From: CAVVSD01 sp963757125
GTDB taxonomy: Bacteria > Actinomycetota > Thermoleophilia > Solirubrobacterales > Solirubrobacteraceae
Direction of reading: 5' to 3'
Assembly: GCA_963757125.1 (NCBI GenBank)
Contig: CAVWQP010000004.1
Location: 372,001-436,000, forward strand
DNA: 64,000 nucleotides
In this document: positions 8,499-19,609 of the stretch, one piece after another
How positions within the stretch are numbered: position 1 is the stretch's first letter
Layout of the letters: the number at the start of each line of letters is the position of its first letter
Translations under genes and position numbers: made by a program
The notes under the pieces: generated by a model
The model's database searches: none
What the model saw: the letters and a program-made list of their open reading frames with translations, nothing else
What the model was told of the DNA's origin: nothing

Positions 8499-9268
8499 CG
8501 CTCGGGGGCGGCCGCCTGGAGGCGGCGCATGCCCGTGAGCCACCGCTCGTGGTCCCCGGCGCGCTGGCGCGCGAAGTCGGCGACCTCCGGGTGGGGAAGG
8601 ATGAGGAAGCGCCCGTCGCGCAGGCCCTGGAGCACCGCCGCGGCGACCTGCTCCGGGCTCAGCACCTCGCCGGCGGCGCGCACGACGGCCGCCGCGTGCG
8701 CGGGAGCTCCTTCCAGCAGCGGCGTGTCGACGCCCATCGGGCACAGGCAGCTCGCCCCGATGCCGCGGTCGCCGTAGGTGATGGCGAGCCACTCGGCGAA
8801 CGCGACGGCCGCGTGCTTCGTGGCCGAGTAGGGCGCCGAGCCGATCTGGCTGAGCAGCCCAGCGGCCGAGGCCGTTGCGAGGAACCAGCCCTCGCCGCGC
8901 TCGAGCCAGCGCGGCACGAGGACGCGCGCCGCGGCGACGTGCGCCAGGAGGTTGACGCCGAGCGCGGCCTCCCACTCGTCGACGGTCCCCAGCCCCGCTC
9001 CGGTCGCCGTGCCCGCGTTCGCGCAGAACAGCGCGACCGGGCCGAACGTCTCCTCGGCGCGGTCGACGAGCGCCAGCACCTCGTCGTCGCGCGAGACGTC
9101 GCACCCGACCGCCAGGCCGCCGACGGCGGAGGCGACGCGACGCGCGCCGACGTCGTCGCGGTCTGCGACGACCACCTTCGCGCCCGCGGCGGCGAGGGCC
9201 TCCGCCAGCGCACGCCCGATGCCCGACGCCCCGCCCGTCACGACGGCGGTGCGCCCCTCGGGGTTCAC
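8495..9268 (-). CDS. Short-chain dehydrogenase/reductase
   Basis: 257-aa Rossmann oxidoreductase: nucleotide motif TAVVTGGASGIGRALAEAL at the N-terminus, VVVADRDD at the end of strand 2 (Asp suggests NAD preference), ANAG, and the catalytic Ser...Tyr-x-x-x-Lys in SAAGLLSQIGSAPYSATK. The GTG start overlaps the stop of the upstream GntR regulator (GTGA, 9265-9268), so the two are translationally coupled. It probably oxidises or reduces a hydroxy compound sensed by that regulator; the substrate is unknown. Confidence 0.85.
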   Translation of the reverse strand: MNPEGRTAVVTGGASGIGRALAEALAAAGAKVVVADRDDVGARRVASAVGGLAVGCDVSRDDEVLALVDRAEETFGPVALFCANAGTATGAGLGTVDEWEAALGVNLLAHVAAARVLVPRWLERGEGWFLATASAAGLLSQIGSAPYSATKHAAVAFAEWLAITYGDRGIGASCLCPMGVDTPLLEGAPAHAAAVVRAAGEVLSPEQVAAAVLQGLRDGRFLILPHPEVADFARQRAGDHERWLTGMRRLQAAAPER

Positions 9269-9969
9269 CGCAAGCCGCTCTCGTCGCGCGGGGCCATCTC
9301 CAGGTCGGAGAACTCGCGGACGTGCAGGCGCATCGTCAGCTCCGCGCGCTCCTCGTCGCCCGCCTCGATCGCCCGCAGGAGCGCCTCGTGGTCGTTCAGC
9401 GACCGGACCGGCTGGCCCTCGCGCACGAGCGACGCCTGCGACGTCGTCGCCAGGCCCGCGGCGAGCTGCTCGTAGAGCGTCGTGAGGACCTCGTTGTGGG
9501 CGGCGGCCATGACGGCGCCGTGGAAGCGCTCGTCGCCGGTCACGCCCGCGTCGCCGCGCGCGATCTCCTCGCGCATGAGGTCCAGCGCCGCGCGCAGCGC
9601 GGCCAGGTCGGCGTCGGTGCGGCGGCGGGCCGCGAGCCGGGCCGCATGGGGCTCGATCGCCTCGCGCGCCTCGTTGATCGCGGGCAGGTGCGCGTGGCTC
9701 TCGATGAGACCCTCGGCCAGCGTGCCGAGCAGGTCGTCGGCGTGGTGCAGGAGGTAGATGCCGTCGCCGTGGCGGACCTCGACGACGCCGCGCACGCGCA
9801 GCGCGGTGAGCGCCTGGCGGACGCTCGTGCGGCTGACGCCGAGCCGTGCGGCGAGCTCGCGCTCGGCGATGAGGCGGTCGCCTGGCTGGAGCTCCTCGGC
9901 GCGGATGAGCGCCTCGAGGCGCTGGACGACGCGCTCGTAGAGGGGCTGGCGGCGGGTGGGCTCCAGCAT
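9265..9969 (-). CDS. GntR family regulator, FadR/FCD subfamily
   Basis: Winged helix-turn-helix at the N-terminus (YERVVQRLEALI, GDRLIAERELAARLGVSRTS, VRQALTALRVRGVVEVRHG) followed by an all-helical FCD domain with the metal-site histidines and acids in DERFHGAVMAAAHNEVL and HVREFSDLE. I chose ATG 9969 (MLEPTRRQP); an in-frame ATG 33 nt upstream (10002) would run into the CsoR-like palindrome of the copper operon. FCD regulators bind carboxylates or fatty-acid derivatives. It is coupled to the SDR gene and divergent from the copper operon. Confidence 0.85.
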   Translation of the reverse strand: MLEPTRRQPLYERVVQRLEALIRAEELQPGDRLIAERELAARLGVSRTSVRQALTALRVRGVVEVRHGDGIYLLHHADDLLGTLAEGLIESHAHLPAINEAREAIEPHAARLAARRRTDADLAALRAALDLMREEIARGDAGVTGDERFHGAVMAAAHNEVLTTLYEQLAAGLATTSQASLVREGQPVRSLNDHEALLRAIEAGDEERAELTMRLHVREFSDLEMAPRDESGLR

Positions 9970-10000
9970 CCGGACGAAGTCTAAGTGACATCGGCCTTGC

Positions 10001-10017
10001 ATACCCCTAGGGGGTAG
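10001..10017. promoter_or_regulatory. CsoR-like copper operator
   Basis: The palindrome TACCCC-TA-GGGGGTA (10002-10016) matches the G/C-tract inverted repeat bound by CsoR/RcnR-type copper repressors. It lies 53 nt before the first gene of the copper operon. A weaker ATAC...GTAT site with a C-run follows at 10039-10055. No CsoR gene is in the window. Confidence 0.65.
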
Positions 10018-10069
10018 TGGTACCTTCAGCGCCTTCAGATACCCCCCTCCCGTATCGAAGGAGCGTGCA

Positions 10070-10492
10070 ATGCGGCATTTCGCCCGCCACTACGTCGAGA
10101 TGGTCATCGTGATGTTCGCCGGCATGGCCGTGCTGGGACTGCCGGCGGGCTGGGCCATGACGGCGATGGGCACGAGCTGGGACGAGCTGCAGTCCGACGC
10201 GCCGGCGGCGATGTTCGGCGCCATGGCGGTGACGATGGTCGTCCCGATGGTCGGCTGGATGCGGTTCCGCGGCCACGGCTGGCGGGCGAACGGCGAGATG
10301 TCGCTCTCCATGGTCCTGCCGACGCTCGGCGCGATCGCTCTGCTGTCGGCCGACGTCGTCGGGGACGTCGGCGCGCTGCTCGTCGCCGAACACGTCGCGA
10401 TGCTGCTGGCGATGCTCGGCGCGATGCTCCTGCGTCCTTCGGAGTACACGGGCCACGCGCACGCACACGCACACGCACAGGTGACGGCATGA
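10070..10492 (+). CDS. Met/His-rich membrane protein of copper operon
   Basis: 140 aa with about four membrane segments. It has many methionines (for example VIVMFAGMAVLGLPAGWAM and MFGAMAVTMVVPMVGWM) and a C-terminal HAHAHAHA tail, both plausible Cu(I)/Cu(II) ligands. The ATG follows AAGGAG. It is the first gene of an operon whose members overlap by ATGA, ending with CopA, so it likely assists copper sensing, uptake or export at the membrane. No named family was recognised; metal binding is inference. Confidence 0.75.
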   Translation: MRHFARHYVEMVIVMFAGMAVLGLPAGWAMTAMGTSWDELQSDAPAAMFGAMAVTMVVPMVGWMRFRGHGWRANGEMSLSMVLPTLGAIALLSADVVGDVGALLVAEHVAMLLAMLGAMLLRPSEYTGHAHAHAHAQVTA

Positions 10493-11264
10493 GCGCCGCC
10501 ACGCGACTCGCCGGCTTCGCCGCCGTCCTCGTGCTCGTCTTCGCGGGCGCCGCCGTCGCCGGCGGTGCAGTCGACGTCGACCGCTCGGCGCCGCCGCCCG
10601 AGGAGGGCCACGGCATGGAGATGACGGCGGATCCGATCCGCGGCCTCGCCGTCAGCGAGCACGGCCTGACGCTCGAGCAGGACTACGACGGCCGCGAGCT
10701 GCGCTTCCGCATCGCCGACCGCTCCGGGCGCACCGTCCGCGACTTCGACGTCGAGCACACGAAGCGCATGCACCTCATCGTCGTGCGCCGCGACATGACC
10801 GGCTTCCAGCATCTCCACCCCCGGCAGGGCGCCGACGGGAGCTGGTCGGTCCCGCTGACGCTGCAAGAGCCGGGCGCGTACCGGGTGTTCGCCGACTTCT
10901 CCGTCGGCGGCGAGCCGCGGACGCTCGCCCGCGACCTCGCGGTCGACGGCGAGATCCGCACGGCGCCGCTGCCGGCGCCGGCGACGACGGTCCGGACCGA
11001 CGGGCTCGAGGTCACCAGGAGCGACGGCCTGCGCTTCACCGTGACGCGCGACGGCAGCCCGGTCGCGGTCCAGGACTACCTGGGCGCCAAGGGCCACCTC
11101 GTCGCGCTGCGCGAGGGCGACCTCGCCTTCCTCCACGTCCATCCCGACGCGCGCAGCCTGCGCTTCGAGGCCACCTTCCCCACCCCGGGCCGGTATCGGC
11201 TGTTCCTGCAGTTCCAGGTCGACGGCCGCGTGCACACCGCCGCGTTCACCCAGGAGGTCGGGCG

Positions 11265-11268
<4 letters not shown>
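10489..11268 (+). CDS. Exported protein of copper operon
   Basis: 259 aa with an N-terminal signal peptide or anchor (LAGFAAVLVLVFAGAAVAGG) and then two beta-rich domains. Repeated features are RMHLIVVRRDMTGFQHLHP in the first half and GHLVALREGDLAFLHVHPD in the second, each with HLHP/HVHP motifs, plus the early EEGHGMEM segment. Proteins of this kind are often found beside CopA in actinobacteria and may bind copper outside the membrane. The start overlaps the preceding stop (ATGA) and the end overlaps copA in the same way. Confidence 0.75.
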
Positions 11269-13471
<2,203 letters not shown>

Positions 13472-13475
<4 letters not shown>

Positions 13476-13618
13476 CCACCGACCCGCCCGTCTGCCCCAC
13501 CTGCGGCATGCCCTGCACCGAGGGCCTCGAGGAGCGCGACGGTCTCTGGGAGTGCGCCAACGAGGCCTGCCCGGAGTTCGGCCAGGTCGTCGAGATCGAC
13601 GCGCCGGCAGACTCCTAG
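13472..13618 (+). CDS. 48-aa Cys-rich protein, last gene of copper operon
   Basis: Starts with ATG overlapping the copA stop (ATGA) and ends in the CTAG shared with the convergent glutaminase gene. The peptide contains VCPTCGMPCTEG and ECANEACPEF: five cysteines in CxxCxxxC and CxxxxC spacing, which could form a zinc ribbon or a small copper site. CPTCGM recalls the start of YHS-type metal motifs. Its fixed place and tight coupling suggest a copper-handling role (chaperone, buffer or CopA accessory). That is inference; no homolog with known function is recalled. Confidence 0.7.
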
Positions 13619-15447
13619 GTGCTGCCCATCCGGTGCGAGCCGCTCAGCGACGCGATCTCCTCCGCCGCCCGGCCGATGTGCCGGTAGGCGCCGGCCAGCA
13701 GGTTCGTGAGCAGGGCGGCCTGCAGGCGCGGGTCGTCGTCGCGCAGCGCGTGGAAGTCTTCGGAATCCAGGACGGCGAGCTCCACGCGGGCGTCGGCGAT
13801 CGCAGTCACCGGGCGCGCCGCCCGGTCGAGCACCGCGAGCTCCCCGAAAGCCATCCCCGGCGTCAGCGTCGCCAGCCGCACGCCGTGGGCAAGCCGGATG
13901 CTCACCTCACCGGCCAGGAGGAGGAACAGCTCGTCGGCGGGATCGCCGGCGCGCATGATCGTGTCGCCGGCGGCGTACGTCCGCCGCTGCAGGAGCGCCT
14001 CCAGTCGTGTGAGGTGCTCCCGCCCCAGCCCGGCGCACAACCGGTGCTCGGCGAGCGGGACCCCGCCGTGCGGGCGGTCGGCGCCGAGCACCTCGTCCAG
14101 CAGCGAGTCCTCGAGCCACTCGAGCGCGACATCGGCGTCCGCGAAGATGGGTGGGGGCGCCCCGTCGCGCGCCGCGAGCTCGATCCCGAGCGCCGGATGC
14201 TCGCCGGAGTCGACGAACGCGAGGTGCTGGCGCTCCTCCGCGAACACGTCGCTCAGATCGGCGAGGAGGGACGCCGCGACGGCGTCGACCTGCCCCGCGC
14301 CCCGGAGGTCGACGACGACGCGGTCGACCTCGCCGGAGCCCTCGATGATCGCCCGCACGACCGCCTCGACGGCCGCGAAGAGCAGGTCCCCCTGCAGCTC
14401 CACCACCTGCGCGCGACGGCCCGCGGCGGCGAGGGCCTCGAGCTCGTGCGGCGGGCGGCGCCGGCGCGACGGCACCGACGCGACGTCGTAGCGCCTGCGG
14501 ATCGCCGAGCGGTGCGAGCGCGGCGCGTGGAGGAAGTGCAGCGACAGATCGCCGGACATCCGCCGGCAGACCTCGACGCCGCGCGCGCTGTTGCCGTGTA
14601 CGTCCAACGGCGGCGAGAACACCGCGAGACCCAGCTCGCCGGGGAGCACGGCGAGCACGCCGCCCGCGACCCCGCTCTTCGCGGGCATGCCGATGCCCTC
14701 CACCCACGCACCGGCGCCGTCGTACATGCCGCAGGTCGTCATGACGCTGAGCACGCTGTCGACGAGCTCGGGCGCGAGGGCGCGCTCACCGGTCACCGGG
14801 TGCTCGCCGCCGTTGGCGAGGGTCGCCGCCATGAGGGCGATGTCGCGGCAGTCGACCCGCACCGAGCACTGGCGGAAGTAGCGATCGAGCACGCCCTCGA
14901 CGTCGGCGTCCAGGATCCCGAAGCTGCGCAGCATGTGGCCGATCGCGCGGTTGCGGTGGCCCGTGTCGTGCTCGGACGCGTAGACGGCCTCGTCGACCTC
15001 CAGCGGCCTGCCCGCGTAGCGCGAGTACGTCGCGAGGACGCGTGCGAAGCGCTCGTCCGCGGTCGCGCCGGACACGAGCGACGCCGACACGATCGCGCCC
15101 GCGTTGATCATCGGGTTGCGCGGCTGCCCGCTGCCGGGCGCGAGGCTGATCGAGTTGAACGCGTCGCCGGACGGCTCCACGCCGACCTTCTCGGTGACGA
15201 CCGCGCGCCCGCGGTCGGCGAGCGCCAGGCCGTAGGTGAACGGCTTGGACATCGACTGGATCGTGAACGGCACCCGCGTGTCGCCGACCTCGTACAGGTG
15301 GCCGTCGGTCGTGGCAAGGCAGATCCCGAAGGCGTCCGGATCGGCGTCGGCGAGCGGCGGGATGTAGTCGGCGACCGCGCCGTCGCGCATGCCCGCGTAC
15401 TCCTCGTGCAGGCGCTCGAGGTAGTCCTGCACCGGGGACCGGGCCAA
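13615..15447 (-). CDS. glsA: Glutaminase A fused to STAS and cyclic-nucleotide-binding domains
   Basis: 610 aa. Residues 1-300 are a serine-dependent glutaminase: VPFTIQSMSKPFTYGLAL with the Ser65-x-x-Lys68 catalytic pair, NPMINAGAIVSASLV, FRQCSVRVDCRDIALMAA and GIGMPAKSGVAGG. A STAS-like domain follows (VVELQGDLLF, VDRVVVDLRGAGQVDAVAAS). The last 140 residues are a cNMP-binding domain (AGDTIMRAGDPADELFLLL, FGELAVLDRAARPVTAIA). It hydrolyses glutamine to glutamate, with likely regulation by the C-terminal sensors. I propose TTG 15447 because a GAGGG sits about 9 nt upstream; GTG 15432 is the alternative. It follows the preceding hypothetical gene by 5 nt. Confidence 0.88.
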   Translation of the reverse strand: MARSPVQDYLERLHEEYAGMRDGAVADYIPPLADADPDAFGICLATTDGHLYEVGDTRVPFTIQSMSKPFTYGLALADRGRAVVTEKVGVEPSGDAFNSISLAPGSGQPRNPMINAGAIVSASLVSGATADERFARVLATYSRYAGRPLEVDEAVYASEHDTGHRNRAIGHMLRSFGILDADVEGVLDRYFRQCSVRVDCRDIALMAATLANGGEHPVTGERALAPELVDSVLSVMTTCGMYDGAGAWVEGIGMPAKSGVAGGVLAVLPGELGLAVFSPPLDVHGNSARGVEVCRRMSGDLSLHFLHAPRSHRSAIRRRYDVASVPSRRRRPPHELEALAAAGRRAQVVELQGDLLFAAVEAVVRAIIEGSGEVDRVVVDLRGAGQVDAVAASLLADLSDVFAEERQHLAFVDSGEHPALGIELAARDGAPPPIFADADVALEWLEDSLLDEVLGADRPHGGVPLAEHRLCAGLGREHLTRLEALLQRRTYAAGDTIMRAGDPADELFLLLAGEVSIRLAHGVRLATLTPGMAFGELAVLDRAARPVTAIADARVELAVLDSEDFHALRDDDPRLQAALLTNLLAGAYRHIGRAAEEIASLSGSHRMGST

Positions 15448-15452
15448 CGGTG

Positions 15453-15941
<489 letters not shown>

Positions 15942-15959
15942 GCATCCTGGACGCTACAG

Positions 15960-17435
15960 ATGCGGGGTAGGTTCCCTCGCATCTTCTCGGAGCTCACAGC
16001 GCGGGTCGACGGCTGGGCCGGCGACCGCATCGAGGCCGCCACGGCCGCGCATCATCGACGTCGCATCTCCCGCGCCGGTCGTCTGGCACAGCTCGACCCG
16101 CCGCGCGACGGCCGGCTCTGGGCCGCGGGCGATCCGCCCGTGCGCGACGGCTGCGAGCTCGAGGTGCTCGTCGACGGCGCGGAGGCGCTGCCGCGGATCG
16201 CGGAGGCGATCGCCGGGGCCCGGCGCTTCGTGCACGTCGCGGGCTGGCACGCGACTCCCGACTTCGGGCTGACGCGCGACGACGACGCGCTCCCGCTCCG
16301 CGAGCTGCTGGCGACCGTGGCCGAGCGCATCCCCGTCCGAGTCCTGCTGTGGGCCGGCGCGCCCCTGCCCGTCTTCTCCCCGCGCCGCAAGCTCGTGCGC
16401 AGCGTGCGCGACCAGCTCGCGGACGGGACGCAGATCCGGTGCGCGCTGGACGCGCACGAGCGCCCGATGCACTGCCACCACGAGAAGATCGTCATCGTCG
16501 ACGGCGAGATCGCCTTCGTGGGAGGGATCGACCTCACGTCATTGGGAGGAGACCGCTTCGACGACGCCCGCCACACGGTGCGCGGCGGGCTGGGCTGGCA
16601 CGACGTGGCGACGCGCCTGCGCGGCCCCGCGGTCGCCGACGTCGACGAGCACTTCCGGACGCGGTGGCACGAGGTGACCGAGGAGCACCTCGCCCCGATC
16701 GCGCCGCCCGAGCCGGTCGCCGGCGGCGTCCCGGTGCAGATCCTGCGGACCGTGCCCGAGGACGTCTACGACGCCCTGCCCGAGGGCGACTTCCGGATCC
16801 TCGAGGCCTACACGCGCGCGCTGCGCGACGCGCGCAGCCTGATCTACCTCGAGAACCAGTTCCTCTGGTCGCCGGAGATCGTCGACATCCTGGAGGACAA
16901 GCTGCGCGACCCGCCGTCGCCCTCCTTCCGGATCGTCGTGCTGCTGCCCGCCAAGCCCAACAACGGCGACGACGACACGCGCGGCCAGGCCGGCCGCCTC
17001 GTGGTCGCCGACGACGGCGCCGGCCGCTTCCTCGCCGCCACCGTGCGCCAGCGGACCGGCGCCGTGACCGGCCCGCTGTACGTGCACGCCAAGGTGGGGA
17101 TCGTCGACGACCGCTGGCTGACGATCGGCTCGGCCAACCTCAACGAGCACTCGCTGTTCAACGACTCCGAGATGAACGTCCTGACCTGCGACCCGGACCT
17201 CGCCAGAGCGACCCGTCTGCGGCTGTGGGCGGAGCATCTCGAAGCGTCCGTCGAAGACGTCGCCGGGCCCGCCCACGACGTCGTCGACCGGCTGTGGCGC
17301 CCGACCGCCCTCGAGCAGCGCCGGCGGCTCGACGAGGGGCGCCCGGCGACGCACCGCCTCATCGAGCTGCGCGGCGTCTCGCGGCGCTCGGGCGCGCTGC
17401 TCGGGCCGCTGCAGAGCCTCGTCGTCGACGGCTGA
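15960..17435 (+). CDS. Phospholipase D / cardiolipin synthase-like protein
   Basis: 491 aa with two HKD motifs: H174-x-K176-x4-D181 in HEKIVIVDG and H376-x-K378-x4-D383 in HAKVGIVDD, each followed by the Gly-Gly/Gly-Ser and Asn of the family (FVGGIDLT, TIGSANLNEHS). It therefore transfers or hydrolyses phosphatidyl groups. There is no signal peptide or clear membrane segment, unlike bacterial cardiolipin synthases, so a soluble PLD is as likely. The ATG at 15960 is the first start of the ORF, but a TAGGTT promoter-like hexamer lies just inside it (15968-15973), so the true start may be a little downstream. Confidence 0.85.
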   Translation: MRGRFPRIFSELTARVDGWAGDRIEAATAAHHRRRISRAGRLAQLDPPRDGRLWAAGDPPVRDGCELEVLVDGAEALPRIAEAIAGARRFVHVAGWHATPDFGLTRDDDALPLRELLATVAERIPVRVLLWAGAPLPVFSPRRKLVRSVRDQLADGTQIRCALDAHERPMHCHHEKIVIVDGEIAFVGGIDLTSLGGDRFDDARHTVRGGLGWHDVATRLRGPAVADVDEHFRTRWHEVTEEHLAPIAPPEPVAGGVPVQILRTVPEDVYDALPEGDFRILEAYTRALRDARSLIYLENQFLWSPEIVDILEDKLRDPPSPSFRIVVLLPAKPNNGDDDTRGQAGRLVVADDGAGRFLAATVRQRTGAVTGPLYVHAKVGIVDDRWLTIGSANLNEHSLFNDSEMNVLTCDPDLARATRLRLWAEHLEASVEDVAGPAHDVVDRLWRPTALEQRRRLDEGRPATHRLIELRGVSRRSGALLGPLQSLVVDG

Positions 17436-18817
17436 CTACCGGACGCCGGCTCCCATCGGCGTCTCCTGCGAGGCCGACGCGTCGCGGGTGATCCGGGGCT
17501 TCTCGCGCCCGTCGATCTCCGACAGCGGGACGCGGAACGTCTCCCGGGCGGTGATGATGGCCGCAGCCGCGATCGCGCTGGACACCAGCACGTACGCCGC
17601 GACCGGCACCCACCCCCGGGACCGTCGCCGGCGATCCACGCGGCGGCGGTGGGGGCGAAGCCGCCGACGGCGAACCCGATCTGCGTCCCGATGGCGGTGC
17701 CCGACAGGCGCACGCGGGTGGGGAACATCTCGCCGTAGAGCGCCGGCTGGACCCCGTTCATCGCGCTGTAGACCACGCCGGACATCGCGATCGCCGCGGC
17801 GAAGATCAGCACGTAGCTGCCGTTCTCGATCGCCGCCAGGTAGGCGAACATGAGCGCGCCGCTGCCGAGCGTGCCGAAGATGAACACCGGCTTGCGGCCG
17901 ATGCGGTCCGCGAGCGTCGCCCAGGCCGGTATCGCGGCCAGCGCGACGACGTTCGCCGCGATCGAGACCCACAGCATCGTCGTGCGGTCGAGCCCCTGCC
18001 CGTCGACCGCGAACGAGAGCGCCCAGACCGCGAAGATCGTGCTGACGGTCGACGCGAGCGACCCGAGGGCGACGCGCGCGACGTCGGTGCGGTGATCGCG
18101 CATGAGGTCCGTGAGCGGCACCGTCGCGACGTCGTCGCGCTCCGTCTCCGCCCGGAACGCGGGCGTCTCGTCGAGGCGCCGGCGGATGAGCAGGCCGACG
18201 ACCACGACGACCGCGCTGAGCCAGAACGGGATGCGCCAGCCCCAGCTGAGCAGCTGCTCGTCGGGCAGCGCGCCGATCGGCAGGAACACCGCGGTCGCGA
18301 TGATGAGACCGGCCTGGGTGCCGCCGAGCGTGAAGCTCGTGAAGAACGCGCGCCGATGGTCGTCGGCGTGCTCCAGGCTCAAAGCGTTCGCGCCCGCCTG
18401 CTCGCCGGAGGCCGAGAAGCCCTGCATGAGCCGCAGCGCGACCAGCAGCGCGGGCGCCCAGAGGCCGATGTCGTCGTACGTCGGCAGGCAGCCGACGAGG
18501 AACGTGGACAGCCCCATGAGCGAGACCGTGAGCAGGAGCACCCGCTTGCGTCCGTAGCGGTCGCCGAGATGCCCCATGAAGAAGGCGCCGACCGGTCGCG
18601 CGACGTAGCCGACGCCGTAGGTCGCGAAGGACAGCAGCGTGCCCGTCGCCGGATCCTGCTCCGGGAAGAAGACCTTGCCGAAGACGAGGGCTGCAGCCGT
18701 CCCGTAGATGAAGAAGTCGTAGTACTCGAGGACGCTGCCGATCCAGCTCGCGAGGGCCGCCTTCCTCGGCGTTCCTGCGACGTGACCCGACCCCTGCTCG
18801 CCACCCGTCGTGCTCAC
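17436..18817 (-). pseudogene. MHS-family (ShiA-like) MFS transporter, frameshifted
   Basis: Twelve-helix metabolite:H+ symporter of about 460 aa read in two frames. The N-terminal 385 residues show MHS features: SWIGSVLEYYDFFIYGTAAA, RPVGAFFMGHLGDRYGRKR, RLMQGFSASGEQAGA and ADRIGRKPVFIFG, up to AAWIAGDGPGG. The C-terminus WVPVAAYVLVSSAIAAAAII...GAGVR continues in another frame. One base missing from the C5 run at 17613-17617 (+ strand) explains the break. GTG 18817 was chosen as start because GGGAGGG lies 7-10 nt upstream. Next to TetR and the quinate/shikimate enzymes, it most likely imports shikimate, quinate or protocatechuate-type acids. Confidence 0.82.
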
Positions 18818-18850
18818 CAGCCGTCCCTCCCTCAATGTACGGACTAGTGA

Positions 18851-18864
18851 GTTAGATAACCGGT
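18851..18864 (-). promoter_or_regulatory. Putative TetR operator/promoter before MHS transporter
   Basis: Contains the small palindrome GTTA-GA-TAAC and, read toward the transporter, ACCGGTTA followed by TCTAAC. The same ACCGGTTA octamer, in the same orientation to its gene, lies before aroE (19593-19600). A shared site at both promoters flanking the TetR gene is what a local repressor would use. Confidence 0.4.
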
Positions 18865-18896
18865 CGGCCGCGCCGACAAACGCGACTTCGGCCGGG

Positions 18897-19541
18897 TCAG
18901 CCGCCGGCCGCGGTGAGGTACGACACGACGAGGTCGCCGAGCATCTCCCGGTACCCGTCGCGCCGTGCCGGGTCGACGAGGTCCCTGCCGAAGAGCGTCT
19001 GCCACGTGTGCCGGTTCGCGAGCCGGAACACGCAGTACGAGCTGATGACCATGTGGACGTCGATGGCGTCCACGTCGCGGCTGAAGCTCCCGTCGGCGCG
19101 GCCGCGGCGCAGGATCTCCTCGATCAGCTGCGTGGCCGGCGAGCCCAGCGACTCGAGGTCCGGGAGCGCCGCGAGATGCTCGGCGCGGTGGATGTTCTCG
19201 ATCGCGACGAGCCGGATGAAGTCCGGATGGCTCTCGTGGTGGTCGAACGTGAGCTCGGCGAGCCGCCGGATCGCCGCGACGGGATCGAGGTGGTCCAGCT
19301 CGATCGTCTGCTCCTCGCGCCGGATGGTCGCGTACGCCGCCTCCAGGACGGCCGCGTAGAGCCCTTCCTTGCTGTCGAAGTAGTAGTAGATCATCCGCTT
19401 CGTCGTCCGCGTCCGAGCGGCGATCTCGTCGACGCGGGCGCCCGAGTACCCGCGGTCGGCGAACTCGCTCGTGGCCACGTCGAGGATCTCCCGGCGGGTC
19501 CGGTCCGGATCGCGGCGACGGGCGGGATCGGCAGGGGCCAC
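18897..19541 (-). CDS. TetR family regulator of the quinate/shikimate gene set
   Basis: 214 aa. N-terminal helix-turn-helix: TRREILDVATSEFADRGYSGA, VDEIAARTRTTKRMIYYYFD SKEGLY-type recognition region, then an all-helical ligand domain (LIEEILRRGRADGSFSRDVD, YCVFRLANRHTWQTLFGRDL). It sits between the divergent/parallel catabolic genes: the transporter is downstream on the same strand and the dehydrogenase diverges from it. That location suggests it senses shikimate, quinate or a dehydroshikimate intermediate. Ligand and autoregulation are inferred only from context. Confidence 0.85.
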   Translation of the reverse strand: MAPADPARRRDPDRTRREILDVATSEFADRGYSGARVDEIAARTRTTKRMIYYYFDSKEGLYAAVLEAAYATIRREEQTIELDHLDPVAAIRRLAELTFDHHESHPDFIRLVAIENIHRAEHLAALPDLESLGSPATQLIEEILRRGRADGSFSRDVDAIDVHMVISSYCVFRLANRHTWQTLFGRDLVDPARRDGYREMLGDLVVSYLTAAGG

Positions 19542-19592
19542 GGCGGCCTCGAGTCTATGGGCGTGTTTGGCGGACCGGTGGCGAAGGTACGT

Positions 19593-19604
19593 ACCGGTTA
19601 GAAC
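19593..19604 (+). promoter_or_regulatory. Putative TetR operator/promoter before aroE
   Basis: ACCGGTTAGAAC, matching ACCGGTTATCTAAC in front of the MHS transporter. It ends 5 nt before ATG 19610, so bound repressor would cover the promoter of an apparently short-leader or leaderless mRNA. Confidence 0.4.
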
Positions 19605-19609
19605 AAAGC

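Noticed and set aside
10452..10485. CACACG repeat at the end of the copper membrane protein
   Set aside because: It encodes the His-Ala tail of the protein and is in frame, so it is a coding feature and not a separate repeat element.
16844..17435. C-terminal extension of the MHS transporter running antisense into the phospholipase gene
   Set aside because: The extension is low-complexity and appears only because of the one-base frameshift; the true C-terminus continues in the adjacent frame and stops at 17436.
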